Below, in pieces: positions 1 through 5,936 of a stretch of 6,637 nucleotides of DNA (the first letter of the stretch is position 1; every line of letters begins with the position of its first letter). Source of the stretch: Paracoccaceae bacterium. Its GTDB lineage: Bacteria; Pseudomonadota; Alphaproteobacteria; Rhodobacterales; Rhodobacteraceae. The position numbers and the translations under genes were made by a program. Location: assembly GCA_013214715.1 (NCBI GenBank), contig JABSSB010000199.1, positions 1-6,637 of the forward strand, in the 5' to 3' direction. Under the pieces are notes generated by a model. The model had not been told where the DNA came from. It did no database searches and worked only from the letters and a program-made list of their open reading frames with translations.

Positions 1-616
1 GGATGGTGTCTGTTGCTGGACCGGCGGGAGCCGCCGCGCTGGCGGCAGGGGCCGGGGCGGGCGTTGCACTTGCGGCGGCGGCAGACGTGGCGCTTTGGGC
101 CGGCGCGGACGCGGCCGCGAGCACATCTGCCTTCACGATGCGCCCATGCGGGCCGGACCCGGTGAGTGTGGCCAGATCGAGCCCTTTATCCGCCGCGATC
201 CGTCGCGCGAGCGGTGAAGCAAAAATGCGTTGCCCACCGGCGGCGACAGGAGCGGCCGGCGCGGGCTTTGCGGCCGGAGCGGCGGTTTCCGCCGTCTCTG
301 GCGCGGGGGTGGAGGCGGCCTGCGGCGCAGGCTCCGACGCGCCCGCCCCCTCCGCAATGTCATCGGCGCTTTCGCCGTCACCCAGCAGCACGGCAATCGC
401 GGTGTTGACCTTCACGCCTTCGCTGCCCTCGGCGATCAGGATCTTGCCGATCACGCCTTCATCGACGGCTTCAAACTCCATCGTGGCCTTGTCGGTTTCG
501 ATCTCGGCCAGAAGGTCGCCGGAACTGACCGTATCGCCTTCCTTGACCAGCCATTTGGCCAAAGTGCCTTCTTCCATTGTCGGGGACAGGGCGGGCATCA
601 GGATTTCAATTGGCAT
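1..616 (-). CDS. pdhC: Pyruvate dehydrogenase E2, dihydrolipoamide acetyltransferase (5' part only)
   Basis: This is the N-terminal 205 codons of the E2 core protein of the pyruvate dehydrogenase complex; the catalytic domain lies beyond the left edge. E2 moves the acetyl group from E1 to coenzyme A via a swinging lipoyl-lysine. Visible domains are a single lipoyl domain at about residues 1-80 with the modified lysine at K43 (motif ETDKATMEF), an Ala/Pro-rich linker at about 88-127, a peripheral subunit-binding domain at about 129-165 (QRIFASPLARRIAADKGLDL, then GSGPHGRIVKADV), and the start of a second Ala/Pro linker. The ATG at 616 is fixed by the MPIEILMPALSPTM start typical of the family and by a GAGGAG ribosome site 6 bases upstream. 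It is last of the visible pdh genes, 3 bases after a small ORF, so co-translation is likely. A 2-oxoglutarate dehydrogenase E2 is unlikely because pdhA and pdhB precede it. Confidence 0.95.
   Translation of the reverse strand, partial: MPIEILMPALSPTMEEGTLAKWLVKEGDTVSSGDLLAEIETDKATMEFEAVDEGVIGKILIAEGSEGVKVNTAIAVLLGDGESADDIAEGAGASEPAPQAASTPAPETAETAAPAAKPAPAAPVAAGGQRIFASPLARRIAADKGLDLATLTGSGPHGRIVKADVLAAASAPAQSATSAAAASATPAPAPAASAAAPAGPATDTI
361..616 (-). repeat. Lipoyl-domain coding repeat, copy in pdhC
   Basis: These 256 bases match 2032-2287 in pdhB without gaps, with about 38 differences by hand count (about 85% identity). The encoded domains differ at about 10 of 88 residues. A further exact 24-base match in the linker (312-335 against 1968-1991), coding EPAPQAAS in both, shows that the duplicated unit extended past the lipoyl domain, with a 15-base length difference between. 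Confidence 0.9.
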
Positions 617-619
617 AAT

Positions 620-907
620 TTACTCCTCTACAGCAGAAGCTGGAGTTGGGTGTGTCCCACCTGCTCTGATCAAATCAAAAGGCGGTTCCAGTTTTTTGAA
701 GGCGTTGCAGTCGACAATCGCCAATGAAACTGATGCAGCGTTTTCCCCTATCCAAAGATCTATCTCAGGCGTGTCGGCATCAGCAGCTACAACGTGCTCG
801 ATGAAGCGCCGCGGAAGAAACGCGATATGCGTGCTGCCCTCCGCGTCACAGAACGCAAGGCGTGCACCTTCCATCGTGTTCGAAAGCATATTCAGGCCCG
901 GTCGCAT
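620..907 (-). CDS. Small hypothetical protein embedded between pdhB and pdhC
   Basis: I do not recognise this 95-residue protein. It has no signal peptide and no membrane segment. The middle alternates hydrophobic and charged stretches (HIAFLPRRFIEHVV at 27-40, IDLWIGENAASVSLAIV at 49-65), which fits a small soluble alpha/beta fold; the tail from about 82 is Pro/Ala/Thr-rich and ends in Glu-Glu. There are two cysteines (C20, C67). Its ATG lies 3 bases after the pdhB stop and its stop lies 3 bases before the pdhC start, so it must share their transcript. The ribosome site before the ATG at 907 is poor; internal Met7 and Met12 are alternative starts. Base composition is clearly lower in GC than the flanking pdh genes (28 of 60 in 661-720 against 47 of 60 in 61-120, hand count). 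A role in the dehydrogenase complex is only an inference from position. Confidence 0.72.
   Translation of the reverse strand: MRPGLNMLSNTMEGARLAFCDAEGSTHIAFLPRRFIEHVVAADADTPEIDLWIGENAASVSLAIVDCNAFKKLEPPFDLIRAGGTHPTPASAVEE
623..628 (-). promoter_or_regulatory. Ribosome binding site of pdhC inside the preceding ORF
   Basis: The minus strand reads GAGGAG here, 6 bases before the pdhC ATG at 616. The same bases are the last two sense codons (Glu-Glu) of the small upstream ORF, followed directly by its TAA. Ribosomes finishing that ORF would sit on the pdhC start, which suggests translational coupling. Confidence 0.7.
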
Positions 908-910
908 TAC

Positions 911-2287
911 TTAGCGATAGGTCACTTGTTTCACGGCCGCGATCACCTCATCGGTGGTCACCAGCGCGTGTTTTTCGAGATTGGCGGCATAGGGCATGGG
1001 CACATCCTTGCCCGTGCAGCAGATCACCGGCGCGTCCAGGTAATCAAAGGCCTGACGCTGCACTTCCGAGGCGATATAGCTGCCGACCGATCCCTGCGGC
1101 CAGCCTTCCTCGACCGTGACCAGCCGGTTGGTTTTCTGCACCGAGGCGATCACCGCGGGCAGGTCCATCGGGCGCAGCGTGCGCAGGTCGATCACCTCGG
1201 CCGAGATACCCTCTTCGGCCAGTTTCTCACCCGCTTCCAGCGCGTATTGCATGCCTATGCCAAAGCTCACGATGGTCACATCCGTGCCTTCGCGCCAGAT
1301 CCGGGCCTTGCCGAACGGGATGGCCAGATCCTCCACCTTCGGGACATCAAAGCTGCGCCCGTAGAGGATTTCGTTTTCCAGGAAGATCACCGGGTTGGGG
1401 TCACGGATCGCTGTTTTCAGCAGGCCTTTGGCGTCGGCCGCCGAATAGGGCATGACCACTTTCAAACCGGGGATCTGCATGTACCAGGCCGCATAATCCT
1501 GGCTGTGCTGGGCGGCCACGCGGGCTGCCGCGCCATTGGGGCCGCGGAACACCATCGGCGCCCCCATCTGACCGCCTGACATATAAAGCGTCTTGGCCGC
1601 CGAGTTGATGATCTGGTCAATCGCCTGCATGGCGAAGTTGAAGGTCATGAATTCGACAATCGGCTTCAACCCGCCAAAGGCCGCGCCCACGGCGATCCCG
1701 GCAAAGCCATGCTCTGTGATCGGCGTATCGATCACACGATCGCCGCCAAATTCATCCAGCAAACCCTGGCTGACCTTATAGGCGCCCTGATATTCGGCGA
1801 CCTCTTCCCCCATCAGATAGACATCTGCGTCGGCCCGCATCTCTTCGGCCATGGCATCGCGCAGGGCTTCGCGCACGGTCGTGGGCACCATTTCGGCATC
1901 CGCCGGCCAGTCAGGCGACAGATCCGCAACGACGGGGGCGGGGGCGGCGGCAGCCGCCGCGGGCGACGAGGCGGCCTGCGGCGCAGGCTCCAAGGAGGCC
2001 GCAGCCTCTGCCGGGGCAGGGGCGGCGATATCATCGGCGCTTTCACCCTCTTCGATCAGCACGGCGATTGGCGTGTTCACCTTCACGCCCTCGGTGCCCT
2101 CGGCGATCAGGATCTTGCCGATGATGCCCTCATCCACGGCCTCAAATTCCATCGTGGCCTTGTCGGTTTCGATTTCCGCCATGATATCGCCGGAGGACAC
2201 GGTGTCGCCCTCCTTGACCAGCCATTTGGCCAATGTGCCTTCTTCCATCGTCGGAGACAGGGCGGGCATTAGGATTTCAGTTGCCAT
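911..2287 (-). CDS. pdhB: Pyruvate dehydrogenase E1 beta subunit with N-terminal lipoyl domain
   Basis: This is the beta subunit of heterotetrameric pyruvate dehydrogenase (EC 1.2.4.1), which with PdhA decarboxylates pyruvate on thiamine diphosphate and acetylates lipoyl groups. At 458 residues it is longer than a plain E1-beta (about 325-330) because it begins with a lipoyl domain (about 1-80, lysine K43 in ETDKATMEF) and an Ala/Pro linker (about 88-128). The E1-beta body starts near residue 134 (VPTTVREALRDAMAEEM). Family signatures follow: MGEEVAEYQGAYK (159-171), DTPITEHGFAGIAVGAA (187-203), FRGPNGAAARVAAQHSQ (247-263) and the C-terminal swivel domain from about 325 with VEEGWPQGS (392-400). 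Such lipoyl-E1-beta fusions are known in alphaproteobacteria. The start is supported by the domain beginning and by a purine-rich GAGGGAGACC stretch upstream. It follows pdhA after 14 bases. The lipoyl domain is nearly a copy of the one in pdhC. Confidence 0.97.
   Translation of the reverse strand: MATEILMPALSPTMEEGTLAKWLVKEGDTVSSGDIMAEIETDKATMEFEAVDEGIIGKILIAEGTEGVKVNTPIAVLIEEGESADDIAAPAPAEAAASLEPAPQAASSPAAAAAAPAPVVADLSPDWPADAEMVPTTVREALRDAMAEEMRADADVYLMGEEVAEYQGAYKVSQGLLDEFGGDRVIDTPITEHGFAGIAVGAAFGGLKPIVEFMTFNFAMQAIDQIINSAAKTLYMSGGQMGAPMVFRGPNGAAARVAAQHSQDYAAWYMQIPGLKVVMPYSAADAKGLLKTAIRDPNPVIFLENEILYGRSFDVPKVEDLAIPFGKARIWREGTDVTIVSFGIGMQYALEAGEKLAEEGISAEVIDLRTLRPMDLPAVIASVQKTNRLVTVEEGWPQGSVGSYIASEVQRQAFDYLDAPVICCTGKDVPMPYAANLEKHALVTTDEVIAAVKQVTYR
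2032..2287 (-). repeat. Lipoyl-domain coding repeat, copy in pdhB
   Basis: Partner of the repeat at 361-616, in the same orientation and about 1.67 kb away. Recombination between the copies would delete the E1-beta body and the small ORF and leave a single lipoyl domain fused to the E2 remainder. Confidence 0.9.
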
Positions 2288-2301
2288 CTCTCAGGTCTCC
2301 C

Positions 2302-3291
2302 TCAGGCGTAAATATCTGTCCAAAGCTCATCCAGAGATGGCTCGGGGCTGTCTTTGGAAAACTCCGCCGCGGCATTCACGATCTCTTTGATCTCCTTGTC
2401 GATCGTCTTGAGATCATCCTCGCTGGCATGTTTGCCCGTCAGCAGCAGGTCGCGGACGTGGTCGATCGGATCGCGTTCCTCGCGCATTTTCTGCACTTCC
2501 TCGCGGGTCCGGTATTTGGCCGGGTCCGACATAGAATGGCCGCGATAGCGATAGGTCTTGACCTCGAGAATATACGGCCCTTCGCCGGACCGGCAGTGTG
2601 CCACGGCGCGTTGCCCGGCCTCTTTCACCGCCAGCACATCCATCCCATCCACCATTTCGCCGGGAATGCCGAAGGCTTCGCCACGGTGATAGATATCCTT
2701 GGTCGAGGTCGAGCGCGCCATCGCGGTGCCCATGGCGTATTGGTTGTTTTCGATCACGAAGACCACCGGCAGTTTCCACAGCGCAGCCATGTTGAAGGTC
2801 TCATAGACCTGGCCCTGGTTCGCCGCCCCATCACCGAAATAGGTGAAGGTCACGCGTCCGTTCTTCTTGTAACGATCGGCAAAGGCCAGACCGGCGCCAA
2901 GCGGCACCTGTGCGCCCACGATGCCGTGGCCGCCATAGAAATGTTTCTCTTTCGAGAACATGTGCATCGAGCCGCCCTTGCCTTTGGACAGCCCGCCTTC
3001 GCGGCCGGTCAGTTCGGCCATCACACCGCTGGGATCCATGCCACAGGCCAGCATATGTCCGTGATCGCGGTAAGAGGTGATGCGCTTGTCGCCCTCTTCA
3101 GCGGCAGCTTCGAGCCCGACCACAACCGCCTCTTGGCCGATATAAAGGTGGCAGAACCCCCCGATCAGACCCATGCCATAAAGCTGACCGGCTTTCTCTT
3201 CGAATCGCCGGATCAACAGCATGTCGCGGTAATAAGCCTTAAGCTCTTCGGCGGAAACGTTTGATTTCCTTGTGGTTTTGCGTGCAGCCAT
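2302..3291 (-). CDS. pdhA: Pyruvate dehydrogenase E1 alpha subunit
   Basis: This is the thiamine-diphosphate-binding alpha subunit of pyruvate dehydrogenase, 329 residues, a normal length for bacterial alpha2beta2-type enzymes. The thiamine-diphosphate motif runs from GDGAANQGQ (153-161) to ENN (181-183). Other family marks are FCHLYIGQEAVVVG (46-59), TSYRDHGHMLACG (72-84), GKGGSMHMF (104-112), GGHGIVGAQVPLGAG (120-134) and the active-site loop YRYRGHSMSDPAKYRTREE (247-265), which contains the serine (S253) that matches the phosphorylated site of mitochondrial E1; nothing here suggests phosphorylation in this organism. The charged, basic first ten residues are a short unstructured lead. The ATG at 3291 has a purine-rich site (GGAGAGGGAG) about 10 bases upstream. 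It is the first gene of the pdh operon and is preceded by a 140-base gap carrying a palindrome, so control of the whole operon probably acts there. Confidence 0.97.
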   Translation of the reverse strand: MAARKTTRKSNVSAEELKAYYRDMLLIRRFEEKAGQLYGMGLIGGFCHLYIGQEAVVVGLEAAAEEGDKRITSYRDHGHMLACGMDPSGVMAELTGREGGLSKGKGGSMHMFSKEKHFYGGHGIVGAQVPLGAGLAFADRYKKNGRVTFTYFGDGAANQGQVYETFNMAALWKLPVVFVIENNQYAMGTAMARSTSTKDIYHRGEAFGIPGEMVDGMDVLAVKEAGQRAVAHCRSGEGPYILEVKTYRYRGHSMSDPAKYRTREEVQKMREERDPIDHVRDLLLTGKHASEDDLKTIDKEIKEIVNAAAEFSKDSPEPSLDELWTDIYA

Positions 3292-3314
3292 GGTGGGCGC
3301 GCTCCCTCTCCAGA

Positions 3315-3338
3315 AGATAGTTTAGCGTTAAACTATCT
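3315..3338. promoter_or_regulatory. 24-base palindrome in the pdhA leader: operator or leader hairpin
   Basis: Two perfect 10-base arms, AGATAGTTTA (3315-3324) and TAAACTATCT (3329-3338), are separated by 4 bases. The element ends 23 bases before the pdhA ATG and just upstream of its ribosome site. It is AT-rich in GC-rich DNA and stands out from its surroundings. The size and symmetry fit an operator for a dimeric helix-turn-helix repressor; a stem-loop in the 5' leader is the alternative. It has no T-run in the minus direction, so it is not an intrinsic terminator. Which regulator would bind cannot be told from this window. Confidence 0.6.
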
Positions 3339-3359
3339 CTTAAAGCATTTCTTGGCGTA

Positions 3360-3388
3360 ATGCCATGGTTTTTATGACGCCCCGTCAA
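3360..3388 (-). promoter_or_regulatory. Possible pdhA operon promoter
   Basis: On the minus strand TTGACG (3388-3383) resembles a -35 box; 17 bases further on is TGGCAT (3365-3360), a weak match to a -10 box (3 of 6). The -35 box overlaps a small inverted repeat, TGACG-CCC-CGTCA on the plus strand at 3375-3387. If the call is right, transcription would start near 3353 and the palindrome at 3315-3338 would lie just downstream, where a bound repressor could block the polymerase. The -10 match is poor, so this is tentative. Confidence 0.3.
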
Positions 3389-3431
3389 AACGGCGCGTTT
3401 GTTTTGGTTCTAATTCGGAATTTGCGGCGGC

Positions 3432-3731
3432 TTAGCGCAGGACAACCTCGTCATGGCGCACAACGCCAAGGACGGAACGCGCCTGTTCATCCAGCAGATC
3501 GAGATCAAGGTAATGATCCGACAGGCGCAAGGTCAGGTTCTCCATCCGGGTGATATCGGCTTGCAGAGCCTCGTATTCGGCGTTGAGCCGTTCATGTTCG
3601 GTTTCTGCATCCAATCGCGAAAACAGTCCGAACTCGCCCTGCACGGCTTCGAATACGAAATGCACGCCTGCCAGCAGGATCACCCCCGCCAGGACGGTTT
3701 GAAATACTGGAAGACTGGTCGATCTGCTCAT
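3432..3731 (-). CDS. ftsB: FtsB/DivIC-like septum formation initiator protein
   Basis: This is a 99-residue single-pass membrane protein of the FtsB/DivIC family, which in other bacteria forms part of the FtsQ-FtsL-FtsB divisome subcomplex. A short N-terminus is followed by one transmembrane segment (about 7-27, LPVFQTVLAGVILLAGVHFVF), a coiled-coil-like stretch (about 38-70, rich in Glu/Leu heptads) and a C-terminal segment LDLLDEQARSVLGVVRHDEVVL (about 77-98), matching the usual arrangement of a short extracytoplasmic domain ending in a conserved '-ARxxLG-V---E-V' pattern. An in-frame TTG at 3740 would add three residues, but I prefer the ATG at 3731. The gene sits just upstream of pdhA on the same strand, a familiar alphaproteobacterial context. 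The 140-base gap to pdhA with its own candidate promoter suggests separate control. The family call rests on architecture and motif, not on a search. Confidence 0.85.
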   Translation of the reverse strand: MSRSTSLPVFQTVLAGVILLAGVHFVFEAVQGEFGLFSRLDAETEHERLNAEYEALQADITRMENLTLRLSDHYLDLDLLDEQARSVLGVVRHDEVVLR

Positions 3732-3884
3732 CGAGCCCAAGCCCTGTTTTGCCTATACTGCCACGATGGCCCTTAATTCGGGCGCTTTGTTTCAGTATGA
3801 CACAGCCGATTCGACCTGGGAATCCCCTAAAACCCTCTCAGTGAGTGTTTTTTTCCTGGTCTGGCCGTAAAAACAGGATCGCAG
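3732..3884. promoter_or_regulatory. Divergent intergenic region between ftsB and the methyltransferase
   Basis: These 153 bases separate two divergent genes and so should carry both promoters. I cannot place either with confidence. On the minus strand TATAGG (3757-3752) could be a -10 box for ftsB but has no good -35 partner. On the plus strand nothing close to a consensus pair is visible. The stretch is richer in A and T than the genes and contains a hairpin with a following T-run, listed separately. Confidence 0.35.
3829..3851 (+). terminator. Hairpin with T-run upstream of the methyltransferase gene
   Basis: AAAAC and CTC on the left pair with GAG and GTTTT on the right, around a TCAGT loop and one C-T mismatch. 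Seven T residues (3848-3854) overlap and follow the right arm. This looks like a weak intrinsic terminator in the plus direction, but no plus-strand gene lies upstream, so it would act only on read-through or on the methyltransferase leader. The GC content of the stem is low (4 GC pairs of 8), so the structure may have no function. Confidence 0.25.
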
Positions 3885-4832
3885 ATGCCCGACTATGCCC
3901 TTGTCTTGTCGCCTCTGGCGCGCGCCGCGTATTTCGCGCAGGCCAATGAGGTCGCGCAGGCCGAGGTCGCGGCCTGCGTGCCAGAGGCTGAAATCCGCGG
4001 GGCCGAGCGGTTCGGCGGGCTTGAGGTTCTGCGCCTGACCGCGCCCGAGGAGTCGCTGCCAAAACTGGCGCGGATGTCGTCTGCGCAGGGCCTGTTTGAC
4101 GTTACACAAACCGGCTGGCAGCCTTTGGACAGTGATCCGGGGTTTGCCCTGCATCCCGATTTTGTCTGGGGCGAGAAATATCGCGGCAAAACCAACGAGA
4201 CTCTGACGCAAATGCTGATCAATCTGGGGCTGGCTGTCTGCACGGTTGAAGCTCCTGCGCGGTTGCTGGACCCGATGTGCGGACGCGGCACGACGTTGAT
4301 GTGGGCGCTGCGCTATGGCATGTCGGCCACGGGTGTGGAGCGCGACGCGCAGGCCCCGGCGGAGTGGCGGCGGGGGTTGAAGAAATGGACCAAGCTGCAT
4401 CGCCAGAAACACAAGCTGTCCGAAGGCTGGGTGCAAAAGGCCAATCGGCAGGGGGTTGGTAGGTTTCTCGATTTTGCCTGCGCGGGGCAGGTGGCGCGGA
4501 TGGTGACCGGTGACAGTGCGGATCTGCCCAAGCTTCTGGGACGCAAGCCCTTTGATCTGATCGTCAGTGATCTGCCTTATGGGGTGCAGCATATGGGCGG
4601 GGCGGATAGCCGTTCCCCTTTGGCCACTATGGAGGCGGCGGCGCGGGGCTGGGTGGCATGTCTGTCGCCGGGCGGGGCGATCGTGATTGCCTTTAACGCC
4701 AATATCCCGAAACGGGCCGAGCTGCTGGCCGCGTTTGAGGGGCTGGGGCTGGAAGAGGTGCCTGTTCCGGTCGCGCATCGGATGAGTGAATCGATCCTGC
4801 GGGATGTGCTGGTCTTGCACAAACCGGCGTGA
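3885..4832 (+). CDS. SAM-dependent methyltransferase of the UPF0020/TRM11-like type
   Basis: This 315-residue protein has a class I Rossmann methyltransferase domain in its C-terminal two thirds. Motif I is LLDPMCGRGTTL (127-138), the SAM-binding loop. The acidic residue after beta-2 is in GVERD (150-154). Motif IV is DLIVSDLPYG (224-233), a variant of the D/N-PPY active-site signature used by amino-methyltransferases that act on guanine N2 in RNA or on adenine/cytosine in DNA. The segment EKYRGKTNETLTQMLINLGL (97-116) resembles the lead into the catalytic domain in TRM11/RlmL-like proteins. The first 95 residues are shorter than a full THUMP-type arm and I cannot assign them. tRNA or rRNA guanine-N2 methylation is the likeliest role, but the substrate cannot be read from sequence. 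The ATG at 3885 has AGGA 8 bases upstream. The gene is monocistronic and converges with the next gene with 6 bases between stops. Confidence 0.85.
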   Translation: MPDYALVLSPLARAAYFAQANEVAQAEVAACVPEAEIRGAERFGGLEVLRLTAPEESLPKLARMSSAQGLFDVTQTGWQPLDSDPGFALHPDFVWGEKYRGKTNETLTQMLINLGLAVCTVEAPARLLDPMCGRGTTLMWALRYGMSATGVERDAQAPAEWRRGLKKWTKLHRQKHKLSEGWVQKANRQGVGRFLDFACAGQVARMVTGDSADLPKLLGRKPFDLIVSDLPYGVQHMGGADSRSPLATMEAAARGWVACLSPGGAIVIAFNANIPKRAELLAAFEGLGLEEVPVPVAHRMSESILRDVLVLHKPA

Positions 4833-4838
4833 TGGTCG

Positions 4839-5345
4839 TCAGGTGTCGCATCCGGGCACTTGCAGCACGGCCCGCGCCCGGTCATTAAATGCAGCACTGG
4901 TCACGCCCTCTGGCAGTGTCAGCAGCGCCTGCGCGCCCTGAAATTCGTCAAAGGATACTGTGGTGCCGCGCGCGCTTTGGGTGTCGTCCATATCGATCGT
5001 AAAGGTGATGCGGTCCCAGGCGGGGAAGTGGCGTAAATGCAGGTCGATCTGCATGTCTCCATCTCGCACGGTGGGCATGTCCATCAGATGTGACGCACCT
5101 TCGAGAATGTCAAAAGGTTGAAACACCTCGACCCCGGCGCCCGCATCGGTCACGTCAAAGATCAGCGGTGCAGCGGCTGTGCGCAGGTCGATCGTCAGCA
5201 CCGCATCCGACAGGCGGCAGTCGGATGCGTTGACGATAACAAAGCGATCCTTTGGCGCACCTTCGATGAATTCCAGCTGGATCTCGGCCAAAGCAGGGCT
5301 GGCGCAGGTGAGGGCGATAAGGGCGCTCCGACAAAGCATCGCCAT
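4839..5345 (-). CDS. Small exported protein of unknown function
   Basis: This predicted protein of 168 residues begins with a clear Sec signal peptide (MAMLCRSALIALTCASPALA, cleavage expected after residue 20, before EIQLEF). I chose the ATG at 5345 because it puts the signal peptide at the very N-terminus and overlaps the stop of the upstream gene as TGATG, a typical coupling arrangement; an open frame extends 16 codons further upstream but that part is not signal-like. The mature part is acidic and probably beta-rich, with alternating hydrophobic strands such as FVIVNASDCRLSDAVLTIDL and DRITFTIDMDD. It has two cysteines (about C43 and C166) that could form a disulfide in the periplasm. ALTC in the signal is not a proper lipobox because Thr precedes the Cys, so a lipoprotein is unlikely. 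I recognise no family. Its coupling to a membrane-anchored protease suggests a shared envelope role, as inference only. Confidence 0.8.
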   Translation of the reverse strand: MAMLCRSALIALTCASPALAEIQLEFIEGAPKDRFVIVNASDCRLSDAVLTIDLRTAAAPLIFDVTDAGAGVEVFQPFDILEGASHLMDMPTVRDGDMQIDLHLRHFPAWDRITFTIDMDDTQSARGTTVSFDEFQGAQALLTLPEGVTSAAFNDRARAVLQVPGCDT

Positions 5346-5932
5346 CACCGCGTCAGGATCAGCGCGTCGCGGGTGATTTCCATCCGGCTCCAACGCTGAA
5401 GGTAGTTCATGCCCAGAAGAGAGAGGTCCATATCAGCCTCATTCACCCAGGCGCGGATGCCCTGATCGGTGACAGGGCCAAGCCGCACTTCGTCCAGAAA
5501 GACGGGCGCGATGCGAACCGATCCGTTGGCTGTTTGCGCCCTGCCGGTAAAGGCCAGCGCATCCGGGTCCAGCCCGGTGCGCCGCGCGTCGCGGGGGCTG
5601 AGGACCATCTCACTGGCACCGGTATCGACCATCATCTGCACCGATACGCCATTGATTGCCAGCGCCACATAGAAATGCCCGTCACGCGATTTGGGAATTT
5701 CGACGCGCCCGGCGTCCTCGTCGATCTGCATCCGCATGGAATTGGCGTCCGAGCGGCGCATGTCGTCCCACATGCCATATCCGGCCATCAGCAAAACAAG
5801 CAGCACCAACCAGCTGAGCCCGCCCCGCAGCGTCTCACGCAGATTGATGCGCCGCCGCATCAGTGCGCCCCCAGCGATGAACGCCAGCAAGAGCCCTAAA
5901 AAGATCAGTGACATCGTGCTGTCGATATCCAT
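5345..5932 (-). CDS. Membrane-anchored retropepsin-like aspartic protease (TIGR02281 type)
   Basis: This 195-residue protein has two N-terminal transmembrane segments (about 8-24, SLIFLGLLLAFIAGGAL, and about 40-54, SWLVLLVLLMAGYGM) followed by a single retroviral-type aspartic protease domain. The catalytic motif is VDTGAS (102-107, Asp at 103), preceded by the strand HFYVALAINGVSVQMM and followed by the typical ATxxG-like region (FTGRAQTANGSVRIAPVFLDEVRLG) and the closing LLGMNYLQRW (about 172-181). Proteins of this kind act as homodimers because each chain supplies one catalytic Asp; the substrate is unknown. With two segments the catalytic domain would return to the side of the N-terminus, or the first segment may be a signal anchor; the topology is unclear. 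The ATG at 5932 starts 4 bases after the marC stop with GGGATAGG upstream; an in-frame ATG at 5962 lies inside marC and is less likely. Confidence 0.88.
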   Translation of the reverse strand: MDIDSTMSLIFLGLLLAFIAGGALMRRRINLRETLRGGLSWLVLLVLLMAGYGMWDDMRRSDANSMRMQIDEDAGRVEIPKSRDGHFYVALAINGVSVQMMVDTGASEMVLSPRDARRTGLDPDALAFTGRAQTANGSVRIAPVFLDEVRLGPVTDQGIRAWVNEADMDLSLLGMNYLQRWSRMEITRDALILTR

Positions 5933-5936
5933 TGGC

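Noticed and set aside
3..914. Long plus-strand open frame opposite pdhC and the small ORF
   Set aside because: It is the antisense of a clear E2 gene; the Ala/Ser-rich translation comes from high-GC third positions and has no family features.
794..1579. 261-codon plus-strand open frame opposite pdhB
   Set aside because: It is antisense to the E1-beta catalytic region and shows the same His/Arg/Asp-rich shadow composition.
2233..3264. 343-codon plus-strand open frame opposite pdhA
   Set aside because: The opposite strand encodes full-length E1-alpha with all motifs; the His-rich translation is typical of antisense frames in GC-rich genes.
3325..3344. Possible CtrA site (two TTAA half-sites) in the pdhA leader
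   Set aside because: On the minus strand the two TTAA motifs are 8 bases apart rather than the 7 of the CtrA consensus, and one lies inside the palindrome, which explains it better.
3375..3387. Small inverted repeat TGACG-CCC-CGTCA as an ftsB terminator
   Set aside because: The stem is only 5 pairs with a 3-base loop, and in the minus direction it is followed by TAAAAA, not a T-run.
3792..4820. 342-codon minus-strand open frame opposite the methyltransferase
   Set aside because: The plus strand has intact methyltransferase motifs and a ribosome site; the antisense product is rich in Arg, His and Pro with no recognisable domain.
5308..5345. Lipoprotein signal in the exported protein
   Set aside because: The residue before the candidate cysteine is Thr (ALTC), which does not fit the lipobox, while a normal signal peptidase I site (SPALA) follows.
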